Shown piece after piece: positions 25,960-35,883 of a DNA stretch of 64,000 nt. The number at the start of each line of letters is the position of its first letter. The stretch's first letter is position 1. Below the pieces are notes generated by a model. That model ran no database searches. It was not told the DNA's origin and saw nothing but the letters and a program-made list of their open reading frames with translations. Origin of the DNA: Streptomyces sp. DI166 (GTDB taxonomy: Bacteria; Actinomycetota; Actinomycetes; Streptomycetales; Streptomycetaceae). The translations under genes were made by a program, and so were the position numbers. Where the stretch lies: NCBI RefSeq assembly GCF_900091315.1, contig NZ_FLSP01000011.1:1-64000 (forward strand), written 5' to 3'.

Positions 25960-26952
25960 ATGCGCATGCTCATCAACGTCCCGGAGACCGTGGTCGCCGA
26001 CGCGCTGCGGGGCCTCGCGGCCGCTCATCCCGAGTTGGTCGTGGACGTGGAGAACCGGGTGATCGTGCGGCGGGACGCGCCGGTCGACGGGAAGGTCGCG
26101 CTGGTGTCCGGTGGCGGGTCGGGGCACGAGCCGTTGCACGGCGGGTTCGTGGGGCCCGGGATGCTGTCGGCCGCCTGTCCGGGGGAGGTGTTCACCTCGC
26201 CGGTGCCCGATCAGATGGTGCGGGCCGCGGCGGCCGTGGACAGCGGCGCCGGTGTGCTGTTCATCGTGAAGAACTACACCGGTGACGTGCTGAACTTCGA
26301 CATGGCCGCCGAACTCGCCGAGGACGAGGGCATCCAGGTGGCGAAGGTACTCGTCAACGACGACGTCGCGGTCACCGACAGTCTGTACACGGCCGGGCGC
26401 CGGGGCACGGGCGCGACGCTGTTCGTGGAGAAGATCGCGGGTGCCGCCGCCGAGGAGGGGCAGCCGCTGGAGCGGGTGGAGGCCGTCGCCCGTCAGGTGA
26501 ACGAGAGTTCGCGCAGCTTCGGGGTGGCGCTGAGTGCCTGTACGACGTACGCCAAGGGCAGTCCCACCTTTGATCTGCCCTCCGGGGAGCTGGAGTTGGG
26601 CATCGGCATTCATGGTGAGCCGGGCCGGGAGCGGCGGCCGATGATGACCTCCGGCGAGATCGCGGACTTCGCGGTGAACGCGGTCCTGGAGGACATGCCG
26701 CCGCGCAACCCGGTGCTGGTGCTGGTCAACGGCATGGGCGCGACCCCACTGCTGGAGCTGTACGGCTTCAACGCCGAGGTGCAGCGTGTGCTCGGCGAGC
26801 GAGGTGTCGCTGTCGCCCATACGCTCGTCGGGAACTACGTCACGTCCCTGGACATGGCCGGTGCCTCCGTCACCCTGTGCCAGGTGGACGAGGAGCTGCT
26901 GCGGTTGTGGAACGCGCCGGTGCGGACGGCCGGGCTGCGCTGGGGCATGTGA
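25960..26952 (+). CDS. dhaK: Dihydroxyacetone kinase subunit DhaK
   Basis: The 330-residue protein has the substrate-binding SGGGSGHEPLHGGFVG near residue 50-64 and GIHGEPG with His218, the residue that covalently binds dihydroxyacetone in E. coli DhaK. It is the first gene of dhaK-dhaL-dhaM. Together they phosphorylate dihydroxyacetone using phosphoryl groups from the PTS rather than ATP. GGAGG lies 5-10 nt before the ATG. It is divergent from the phosphatase gene. Confidence 0.96.
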   Translation: MRMLINVPETVVADALRGLAAAHPELVVDVENRVIVRRDAPVDGKVALVSGGGSGHEPLHGGFVGPGMLSAACPGEVFTSPVPDQMVRAAAAVDSGAGVLFIVKNYTGDVLNFDMAAELAEDEGIQVAKVLVNDDVAVTDSLYTAGRRGTGATLFVEKIAGAAAEEGQPLERVEAVARQVNESSRSFGVALSACTTYAKGSPTFDLPSGELELGIGIHGEPGRERRPMMTSGEIADFAVNAVLEDMPPRNPVLVLVNGMGATPLLELYGFNAEVQRVLGERGVAVAHTLVGNYVTSLDMAGASVTLCQVDEELLRLWNAPVRTAGLRWGM

Positions 26953-26999
26953 GCGGGCCGGGTCCCGGAGTCAACGTACCTACCACGCAAGGAGATTCC

Positions 27000-27599
27000 G
27001 TGCTCGACGCCGATTTCTTCCGCCGCTGGATGGCCGCGACAGCCGCGTCCGTGGAACGTGAGGCGGAACGGCTCACCGCCCTGGACTCGCCGATCGGCGA
27101 CGCCGACCACGGCAGCAATCTGCTGCGCGGCTTCCGCGCCGTGAGCGCCGCCCTGGAGAAGGAGGACCCGCGGACCCCGGGGGCGATCCTGGTCCTTGCC
27201 GGGCGGCAGCTGATCTCGACCGTGGGCGGGGCGTCCGGGCCGCTGTACGGGACGCTGCTGCGGCGGACCGGCAAGGCGCTCGGGGATGCCGCGGAGGTGG
27301 ACGAGGCGCAGTTGACGGCGGCGTTGCGCACGGGGGTCGAGGCGGTGATGGCGCTCGGGGGCGCGGCGCCCGGGGACAAGACCATGATCGACGCGTTGTC
27401 GCCCGCCGTGGACGCGCTGGACGCCGGGTTCGGGGCGGCGCGGGCCGCCGCCGAGGAGGGGGCGCTGGCCACGGTTCCGCTGCAGGCGCGCAAGGGGCGG
27501 GCGAGTTATCTCGGTGAGCGCAGCATCGGGCACCAGGACCCGGGGGCGACCTCGTCGGCCCTGCTGATCGCGGCGCTGGCGGAGGCGAACGGTGAGTGA
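27000..27599 (+). CDS. dhaL: Dihydroxyacetone kinase ADP-binding subunit DhaL
   Basis: The 199-residue protein has LDSPIGDADHGSNLLRG, whose aspartates hold the Mg-ADP, and GGASGPLYGTLL and GDKTMIDAL, all DhaL signatures. It carries a permanently bound ADP that is rephosphorylated by DhaM. Start is the GTG at 27000 after CAAGGAG. It lies 47 bp after dhaK and overlaps dhaM by 8 bp, so all three are one operon. Confidence 0.95.
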   Translation: MLDADFFRRWMAATAASVEREAERLTALDSPIGDADHGSNLLRGFRAVSAALEKEDPRTPGAILVLAGRQLISTVGGASGPLYGTLLRRTGKALGDAAEVDEAQLTAALRTGVEAVMALGGAAPGDKTMIDALSPAVDALDAGFGAARAAAEEGALATVPLQARKGRASYLGERSIGHQDPGATSSALLIAALAEANGE

Positions 27600-28002
27600 G
27601 GACAAGCTCGTCGGGATCGTGCTGGTCTCGCACAGCGCGGAAGTGGCCGCCTCGGTCGCCGAGTTGGCGAAGGGGCTGGCGGGCGGCGCGGCCTCGGTGC
27701 CGGTCGCCCCGGCGGGCGGCACCGAGGGCGGCGGGCTGGGCACCAGTTCCGAGCTGATCGCCGCGGCGGCCGCGTCCGTGGACCGGGGCGCGGGCGTCGC
27801 CGTCCTCACCGACCTGGGCAGCGCGGTGCTCACCGTGAAGGCGCTGCTGGCCGAGGGCGACGAACTTCCCGAGGGCACCGAGCTGGTGGACGCCCCGTTC
27901 GTGGAGGGCGCGGTGGCGGCGGTCGTCACGGCGTCCACGGGCGCGGACCTCGCCGCCGTACGGGCGGCCGCCGAGGAGGCGTACACCTACCGCAAGGTGT
28001 AG
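27592..28002 (+). CDS. dhaM: PTS phosphotransfer subunit DhaM (EIIA-Man type)
   Basis: The 136-residue protein is a single EIIA-mannose-like domain. GIVLVSHSAEVA contains the phospho-acceptor His14, and GTSSELIAAA and LTDLGSAVLTVKAL follow. It takes phosphate from HPr and passes it to DhaL-ADP. Unlike E. coli DhaM it lacks fused HPr and EI-like domains. GTG start at 27592, translationally coupled to dhaL. It ends 3 bp from the convergent chitosanase stop. Confidence 0.93.
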   Translation: MSEDKLVGIVLVSHSAEVAASVAELAKGLAGGAASVPVAPAGGTEGGGLGTSSELIAAAAASVDRGAGVAVLTDLGSAVLTVKALLAEGDELPEGTELVDAPFVEGAVAAVVTASTGADLAAVRAAAEEAYTYRKV

Positions 28003-28005
28003 CCG

Positions 28006-28701
28006 TCAGTCCGTGCTGAGGAACTTGCGTGCCAGGCGCTCCCCCACCATCTCGGCGCCCTCCTGGTCCTCGATGGGCTCCACCCGGCTGTCCTTGAAGA
28101 CGATGTAGGTGACGCCGGACTTCGTTCCGCCGCCGTGCGGGTCGGGGTGGATGCCGAGTGCCTCGGCGGCGGCGTAGGAGGCCTCGCCGATGATGTCCTG
28201 CGGCCCCACGTCGCCGACGACGGCGTAGCGCACCCGGTCCTCGTGGACGAGGGCGACCACCGAGCCGCCGCGGATGCCGTGGTCCCGGTAGTCCCACACC
28301 CGGCTGGGGGCGGGGACGACGACGTACGGGAGGCGTTCGGCGTCCAGATAGCGGCCGTCGGACTGCTGGAAGGCGGTGGCGTCGTGGAAGTACGGGTCGG
28401 TCTCGCTGTTGCAGCGGTGTCCGGGCTGCCCGTCGCAGTCGATGTCGAGGTCGGCCTTCCAGAACACGGCGTCGCGCGTGCCGCAGATCGGGACGGTCGA
28501 GGGGCTTCCGTCATCCGTGCGGTACAGCCCGCGTGAGATCCGGGTGCAGTCGCGCACCTTGTCCATCAGCTCGGCGGCGCGGACCTCGCCCTGGGGCCGG
28601 ACCGCCGGCCATGCCTCGGTGCCGGGCTCCGGGGAGGGCAGGGCGGTCGGGGCGAGCAGGGCGGCGCTGGCCGCGACCAGCGTGAGCGACTTGACACGCA
28701 C
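28006..28701 (-). CDS. Secreted GH75-type chitosanase
   Basis: The 231-residue protein has a signal peptide (VRVKSLTLVAASAALLAPTA) and the GH75 core: AVFWKADLDIDCDGQPG, FHDATAFQQSDGRYLDAERLPYVVVP, and VVALVHEDRVRYAVVGDVGP, carrying the acidic residues of this family. It would hydrolyse chitosan outside the cell. The GTG at 28701 follows GGAGAGG. A DasR-like palindrome is 340 bp away in the shared divergent gap, plausible for chitin/chitosan control but closer to the opposite gene. Confidence 0.87.
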   Translation of the reverse strand: MRVKSLTLVAASAALLAPTALPSPEPGTEAWPAVRPQGEVRAAELMDKVRDCTRISRGLYRTDDGSPSTVPICGTRDAVFWKADLDIDCDGQPGHRCNSETDPYFHDATAFQQSDGRYLDAERLPYVVVPAPSRVWDYRDHGIRGGSVVALVHEDRVRYAVVGDVGPQDIIGEASYAAAEALGIHPDPHGGGTKSGVTYIVFKDSRVEPIEDQEGAEMVGERLARKFLSTD

Positions 28702-29107
28702 GATAGGGCCTCTCCGGTGGGGCGCTGACGGACACTCCGCCCAATCTGGTGGCTGGTGGATCATGCGGCCACAATTCGGGGGCCAGACGGTGCACGAAGG
28801 CCGCCCGTGCGGCGGCACCGAGTACGGGTGAACGGCGGCGGCCGGGAGGCCGATCGGGTGTCGGCCCGGCCTCCCGGCCGCGCTCGGCCGGCGCGGGGAC
28901 AGCGACGACAGCGGTCCGCGCCAACAGCCCTGACTCCCACACTCTCAAGGGGAGTTCGGCCGTGAGACGGCCAGCATACGTAACCCTCCCGAAAGGTCAC
29001 CAACCCCGCCCTCTTGATGTGATCGCGTCAGCCGGGTCATATTGGTCCGGACCATTGCCGTGCGGGTGTCCCGGCCCGCGCGGCGCCGTCCCCCGGGAGG
29101 CCGAGTC
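28702..29107. other. 406-bp divergent gap, chitosanase / FN3 lipoprotein
   Basis: I see no supported gene here, although short open frames exist on both strands. The region holds a perfect 12-bp palindrome at 29043-29054 near the FN3 gene. A relatively AT-rich patch around 28970-29045 probably contains its promoter. The chitosanase promoter should lie within 28702-28780. Confidence 0.5.
29043..29054. promoter_or_regulatory. DasR-like (dre) palindrome
   Basis: ATTGGTCCGGACCATT (29041-29056) contains the perfect palindrome TGGTCCGGACCA. It differs from the DasR consensus TGGTCTAGACCA at two central positions. It lies 54 bp before the FN3 lipoprotein gene, opposite a chitosanase gene. Confidence 0.45.
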
Positions 29108-30100
29108 GTGCGACCCGTTCCCGTTCCCGTCCCCGCCCGCCCGTACCGGCTCGCCGCGCTCTGCGGCGCGCTCCTCCTCGTCGCCTCCTGCGGCTGGCAG
29201 AGCAGGGCCGACGACGGTCCGCTGCCGGGCGCGCCGCGCGGTGTCACGGCCGAGGCGGGCAGCGCGACCAGCGTGCACGTCATGTGGAACGCGGTACCGG
29301 GCGAGGACATCGAGGGCTACGAGGTCTACCGCGGCTCCACAAAGGTCGAGGAAGTCCCGGCCGCCGAGCACATGGTGGATGTCGTCCGGCTCAAGCCCGC
29401 CACCACCTATGCCTTCACCGTGCGGGCCCGGGACACCGACGGCCGCCTCGGGCCGCCCAGCGCGCAGGTCCGTGCCACCACCCCCGCCACGGGCCCCGCG
29501 GACCGCGCGGCACCGACCGCGCCGGGCGGGCTGCGGGGGCGCGCGGTGGGCAGCCGGGCGGTGCAACTGTCCTGGTCGGCGGCGAAGGACGACCGGGGTG
29601 TGGTGTCGTACGACATCCATCAGGGCGGCACGAAGATCCACAGTGTGGGCGGGAACCAGACGGCGACCGTGGTCACCGGACTGCGGCCGGGGACGCGGTA
29701 CTCCTTCACCGTGCGCGCCCGGGACGCCGCCGACAACGCCTCCCCCGCGAGCCCGGCGCTCCGGCTCACCACGCCCGGCCGGGACGACGGACGCGGCACC
29801 GCGCCGACCGGTTTCCGGGCCACGAGCCACCGCGACGCCTCGGACGGGGCGTACTACATCGACCTAAGCTGGGTGCCGCCGCGCACGGACGGTGTGGTCA
29901 CGGAGTACGAGGTCCACCTCGACGGGCGGGCCGCCACCTCGGTGGTGTTCGGCGGGGACGCGCCGCGCGAGCGGGCCGAGTACAGCTTCTACGCGGGGAC
30001 CGAGGCCGGGGTGCGGCACCGGGTGCGGGTACGGGCGCTGCTGCCGGACGGGACCTGGGGCGGGTTCTGCGAGGAGCGGACGGTGATGACCGGGGACTGA
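29108..30100 (+). CDS. Fibronectin type III lipoprotein
   Basis: The 330-residue protein has a lipoprotein signal with lipobox LVASC (Cys near residue 28) and then three FN3-type beta-sandwiches (about 40-128, 140-225, 232-325). The first two have the typical W...L.PxTxYxFTVRARD strand pattern. It would be anchored to the outer face of the membrane. FN3 repeats in actinobacteria often accompany polysaccharide-degrading proteins, but no catalytic domain is present. GTG start at 29108 after GGGAGG. Confidence 0.82.
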   Translation: MRPVPVPVPARPYRLAALCGALLLVASCGWQSRADDGPLPGAPRGVTAEAGSATSVHVMWNAVPGEDIEGYEVYRGSTKVEEVPAAEHMVDVVRLKPATTYAFTVRARDTDGRLGPPSAQVRATTPATGPADRAAPTAPGGLRGRAVGSRAVQLSWSAAKDDRGVVSYDIHQGGTKIHSVGGNQTATVVTGLRPGTRYSFTVRARDAADNASPASPALRLTTPGRDDGRGTAPTGFRATSHRDASDGAYYIDLSWVPPRTDGVVTEYEVHLDGRAATSVVFGGDAPRERAEYSFYAGTEAGVRHRVRVRALLPDGTWGGFCEERTVMTGD

Positions 30101-30299
30101 GCGGCACAGGCCGGTGGGCGGCGCCAGCCCTGGCCGTGCCTCGTGGGCCGGACGATGGAATACGTCACCTGCCCGGGGGCGGTCCGCGTGCGGGCGGAGC
30201 CGGGGGCACGTTGGCTGCCCCTGAGGCAGCACGGGCGTTTCCCCACCCTCGGCGGCGCTAGGGATGTTCCGCCAACCGTGCCGCCGGAGGGCAGTCCAC

Positions 30300-30842
30300 A
30301 TGCGCAACTCTTCGCCACTCCTCCGCTCGGGGCTGACCGTGGCCGCCGCCGCGCTGCCGCTCGCCCTGGCCGCCCCGACCGCCGCCGCGCAGTCCGGGAT
30401 CTCGGTGAGCACCAGCGGCTCGACGGTCTCGGTCGTCACCACCGCGTGCAGCCAGACCAGCTCCAACGGCAGTTGGGGCACCGCCTCGCTGCTCACCAGC
30501 AGTCAGACGAACTTCTCCCAGGGACGCCAGGTCGCGCTGTCCGGCACGACCAGCCAGCAGTCCGCCGCCTGGACCGGGGTCAGCCCGGGCACGTACACCG
30601 TCATCGTGCAGTGCGCGTTCAACAACCAGACCGCGGGCACGCAGGCGGTCGTCGTCTCCGCGCCGGCCACGCCGAGCATCTCCGCCACGGCCTCGCCCTC
30701 ACGCGGCGTCATGGGCGGTCTCGGTGGCGCCGCCAAGGACTACGGCACGGTCACCCTGGTCGGGGGCGGCGCCCTGGTGCTCGCCGGGGCCGGGGCCACG
30801 GTCTGGTTCCTGCGCCGCCGTTCGAAGCCGTACCGCCTCTGA
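30300..30842 (+). CDS. Secreted, C-terminally membrane-anchored small protein
   Basis: The 180-residue protein has a signal peptide (residues 1-30, ending TAAAQS) and a Ser/Thr/Gly-rich beta-type domain with two cysteines (TACSQTSS and VQCAFNN) that could form a disulphide. A C-terminal helix (about 150-172) is followed by RRRSKPYRL. There is no LPXTG motif. This topology suggests a cell-surface protein. I do not recognise its family, but similar proteins occur widely in Streptomyces. Confidence 0.75.
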   Translation: MRNSSPLLRSGLTVAAAALPLALAAPTAAAQSGISVSTSGSTVSVVTTACSQTSSNGSWGTASLLTSSQTNFSQGRQVALSGTTSQQSAAWTGVSPGTYTVIVQCAFNNQTAGTQAVVVSAPATPSISATASPSRGVMGGLGGAAKDYGTVTLVGGGALVLAGAGATVWFLRRRSKPYRL

Positions 30843-30965
30843 CCGCGGCCCACCTGCACGGCCTCCGGCCGTCCGGCGTGCCACCGGTCGCCGATTGGCC
30901 CTCGACCGCCCGGCGGCGGGCCGGGAAGACTGGCCCGGTCCGTGCCGTCCGTGCGAGGAGTCGTG

Positions 30966-31568
30966 ATGCAGGTCGCCGTGGTCACCTTCGACGGGTTCAA
31001 CGAGCTCGACAGCTTCATCGCCGCCGCGCTGGTCAACCGGTGCCGCAAGGACGGTCTGGAGGCGTTCATCACGACGCCGACGCCGGTGGTCACGTCGATG
31101 AACGGCGTCGAGGTGACCGGGCAGCGCCCGATGGAGTTCGTGCCCGAGGCCGACGCGGTGCTGATCGGCAGCGGGGTGCGGACCCGGGACGTGGTCGCCG
31201 ACGACCGGTTGCTCGCCCGGCTGCCGCTCGACCCCGAGCGGCAGCTCGTCGGCGCGCAGTGCTCCGGGGCGCTGGTGCTGGCCCGGCTCGGGCTGCTCGG
31301 GTCCATGCCCGCCTGCACGGACAGCAAGTCGAGGCCGTACGTCGAGGCCGAGGGCGTCACCGTGCTCGACACCCCGTTCCACGCCGAGGGCAACATCGCC
31401 ACGGCGGGCGGCTGTCTGGCCTCGCAGTACCTCGGCACCTGGGTGATCACCCGGTTCCTCGGTACGGAGGCGGCGCGCGGCGTGCTCGACTACGTGGCGC
31501 CGGTCGGGGAGAACGAGGAGACCGTGGAGCGTGCGCTGCGCGCGGTCATGCCCGCGGCAGTTCGCTGA
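30966..31568 (+). CDS. DJ-1/PfpI family protein
   Basis: The 200-residue protein is one DJ-1/PfpI (glutamine amidotransferase-like) domain: VAVVTFDGFNELDSFIA at the start, and the nucleophile elbow AQCSGALVLARLGLL with the candidate catalytic Cys near residue 98. Members act as deglycases, hydratases or regulators; no AraC HTH is fused here. Its end overlaps the convergent PadR gene by 23 bp. Confidence 0.85.
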   Translation: MQVAVVTFDGFNELDSFIAAALVNRCRKDGLEAFITTPTPVVTSMNGVEVTGQRPMEFVPEADAVLIGSGVRTRDVVADDRLLARLPLDPERQLVGAQCSGALVLARLGLLGSMPACTDSKSRPYVEAEGVTVLDTPFHAEGNIATAGGCLASQYLGTWVITRFLGTEAARGVLDYVAPVGENEETVERALRAVMPAAVR

Positions 31569-32088
31569 ACTCCTCCAGTGCGTGGGTGAGCCACTGGGTC
31601 CAGAAGGTCTCCAGGTCGATGCCCGCCCGCAGCACCAGATGGCGGAGGCGGTCCTCGGGGCCGTCCTTGCCGGGCGGGAAGTCGCGCTCCTCGATCCGCC
31701 GGTACTCGTCCAACTGCTCGCGGTGCAGGTCGAGATGGCGGCGCAGGTCGGCCTCGATGCCCTCGGTGCCGACCACGGCCGCCGCGCGCAGCCGCAGCAG
31801 CAGGCTGTCGCGGTGCGGTCTGGGGTCCTGGGAGGCGGCCGTCCAGCGGGCCAGTTCGGCGCGGCCCGCGGGCAGGACCTCGTAGCTCTTCTTCTGCCCG
31901 CGGGCGGGCTGCTCGGACGGGAGGGTGCGGATCAGTCCGTCGGCCTCCAGCTTTCCCAGCTCGCGATAGATCTGCTGGTGCGTCGCGGACCAGAAGTACC
32001 CGATCGATCTGTCGAAGCGGCGGGTCAGCTCCAGGCCCGACGACGGCTTTTCGAGCAGGGCGGTGAGGATCGCGTGCGGGAGTGACAT
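31546..32088 (-). CDS. PadR-family regulator
   Basis: The 180-residue protein begins MSLPHAILTALLEKPSSGLELTRRFDRSIGYFW and includes HQQIYRELGKLEADGLI, the PadR winged HTH. A C-terminal helical dimerisation domain follows (about 95-175). It lies next to a FadH-like reductase gene on the same strand (32 bp). Order on the minus strand is reductase then PadR, so PadR could be co-transcribed and control the reductase. Ligand unknown. Confidence 0.88.
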   Translation of the reverse strand: MSLPHAILTALLEKPSSGLELTRRFDRSIGYFWSATHQQIYRELGKLEADGLIRTLPSEQPARGQKKSYEVLPAGRAELARWTAASQDPRPHRDSLLLRLRAAAVVGTEGIEADLRRHLDLHREQLDEYRRIEERDFPPGKDGPEDRLRHLVLRAGIDLETFWTQWLTHALEEFSELPRA

Positions 32089-32120
32089 GACGTCATCCTA
32101 GGGATCCCCACCGCCGTCGC

Positions 32121-34190
<2,070 letters not shown>

Positions 34191-34224
34191 TTATGCAACT
34201 AGTTGCACAACGGAGAGACCCAGG

Positions 34225-34596
34225 TCACCGGCTTTCCAGTCGTACGTGCAGCTCCCGCTCCTGATCGCCGGACATCGTGGCCAGGTCGTGCACCGTGAAC
34301 AGGTCGTGCAGCGTCGTGCGGAAGCGGTCGATGGCCCAGTAGCCGCCCTGCACATCGGCCTCGACGGAGGCGGAGAGCCGTCCGGCCGGGCTTTCGGCCT
34401 TGTGCGGGTGGGAGACGTCGAAGGTGCCCAGCCACACCGTCGGCCGGGTCTCGTGCCAGTCCTCCGGTACGTCGTCGGCGCACCGGTCGGAGGTGAAGGA
34501 CGCGCACAGGGCGTCGAAGACGATCCGGGCGTCCTCCTTGCTGCATCCGCTGATCTCCACGGAGACGGATTCCGGGTGCAGATGTTCCTTGTCCAT
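34225..34596 (-). CDS. Conserved hypothetical protein
   Basis: The 123-residue, acidic, soluble protein has no signal or membrane segment. It contains EDARIVFDALCASFTSDRC, SVEADVQGGYWAIDRF and a C-terminal ERELHVRLESR. I do not recognise the family with confidence. AGAGGAG precedes the ATG at 34596. It stands alone between fadH and a secreted-protein gene, both on the same strand, but gaps of about 90-140 bp suggest separate transcripts. Confidence 0.65.
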   Translation of the reverse strand: MDKEHLHPESVSVEISGCSKEDARIVFDALCASFTSDRCADDVPEDWHETRPTVWLGTFDVSHPHKAESPAGRLSASVEADVQGGYWAIDRFRTTLHDLFTVHDLATMSGDQERELHVRLESR

Positions 34597-34738
34597 CGTG
34601 ATCGCTCCTCTCGGGGCCGCGCCGCGGCATCGCGACGGGTTCCCCCGCGACACCGTGTCGCACTCCCAGAAAACCACTACATTCCGGGATGTACAGCCCC
34701 GAGAGGGGCGCCGGGTCAGTCCCGGGCGGTGCGCCCGC

Positions 34739-35614
34739 TCAGCCCCGCACGAAGCGGTACGTCTTGCTGTCGGTCAGCACGCAGAAGCCGGGCGAGAGCA
34801 CGATGACCCGCAGGGTCCCGGTACGGCGGTCGTAGTCGACGCCCTCGGCCTCGAAGTTGCCGGAACAGCCGCTGCGCAGGGGGAGCTGGCGCAGGGCGGT
34901 GACCCGCCCGTTGACGTCCGAGGAGCCGGGTTCGGCCGACAGGTCGATCTGGAGCAGCGGCTTGGTCATGCCGAACAGGGTTCCGGCGGGGTCGTCGGAG
35001 GAGCACAGCAGGGTGGTCGGGCCGGAGAAGTCGCAGCCCTGCACGTCCCGCACCGGCCGGTCGAGGTGGACGGTGGACGCCTGCGGCAGGTTCGCCGACG
35101 GGGAGGTGGCGGGGTTGACGCCGGGGGTGGGGAAGACCAGCAGGCGGTTCATGGTGCCCCACTCCCCCGCCAGCATCCACTGACCGTTCGGGGTAATGGC
35201 GACCCAGGAGTTGTTCAGCGCCTCGCCGCTGCTGAGCGTGTGCACGTACTCCGACCAGGCACCGCCCGGCGCCTGCACCCGGAACATCTTCGCGGTGCCG
35301 GAGTCGGCCTGGTACGGCTCGATGTAGTAGCCGTTGTACGAGGCGTCCGGGTCGCCGACGTGGTTCCAGCCCCGGGTCAGCAGCCCGAAGGGAATGGTGC
35401 CGATGCCGGTGTAGCGGTTGGGGCTGTTCGCCGGGACCTCGACCGAGGCCAGGCCCTGGCTCTCGGTGAGCGGGTCGGCGCGGTCGGAGCCGACCTCGTT
35501 CCAGGTGTCCGCGGCGGAGGCGGGCGGGGCGGCGGACAGGACGGCGGCGGCACTGGCGAGGGCGACGAGGCCGGACAGGACGGCACGACGGCGCCGCCGG
35601 GCGCGCAGGGGCAT
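34739..35614 (-). CDS. Secreted protein of unknown function
   Basis: The 291-residue protein has a twin-arginine-rich signal (MPLRARRRRRAVLSG...AAPPASAA, cleavage near residue 34). The mature part has a repeating beta pattern, with GIGTIPFGLLTRGWNHVGDP, AITPNGQWMLAGEWGTMNRLLVFPTP and FEAEGVDYDRRTGTLRVIVL, reminiscent of a small beta-propeller. It contains four cysteines. No catalytic motif is evident. Upstream lies a TTGGTCT/ACA motif (35685-35697) that partly resembles a DasR site. Confidence 0.7.
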   Translation of the reverse strand: MPLRARRRRRAVLSGLVALASAAAVLSAAPPASAADTWNEVGSDRADPLTESQGLASVEVPANSPNRYTGIGTIPFGLLTRGWNHVGDPDASYNGYYIEPYQADSGTAKMFRVQAPGGAWSEYVHTLSSGEALNNSWVAITPNGQWMLAGEWGTMNRLLVFPTPGVNPATSPSANLPQASTVHLDRPVRDVQGCDFSGPTTLLCSSDDPAGTLFGMTKPLLQIDLSAEPGSSDVNGRVTALRQLPLRSGCSGNFEAEGVDYDRRTGTLRVIVLSPGFCVLTDSKTYRFVRG

Positions 35615-35883
35615 GAACCGACTCCTCTGACTGGGGGGTGGGTGCGCGTTTTCGGCGGACAGTTTGGCGTGCTCGCATAGTCATGTACAGACCAATGCCT
35701 GACCTGTAGGGAAACACCCCGGCCGGCTTCCCGGCGCTTCCCCGGACACCCGGCCCCGTGTTGAGGGATGGTGGAGGTGAGCGCCGCGAGAGGTCACGGA
35801 GGCGGTTGAACGCGGTAGAACAAGGGGAGTCGGCACGGGGGACGGCGTGCCGCGCTAGGAAAAGGGCGAAGGCGGTGCGTGGG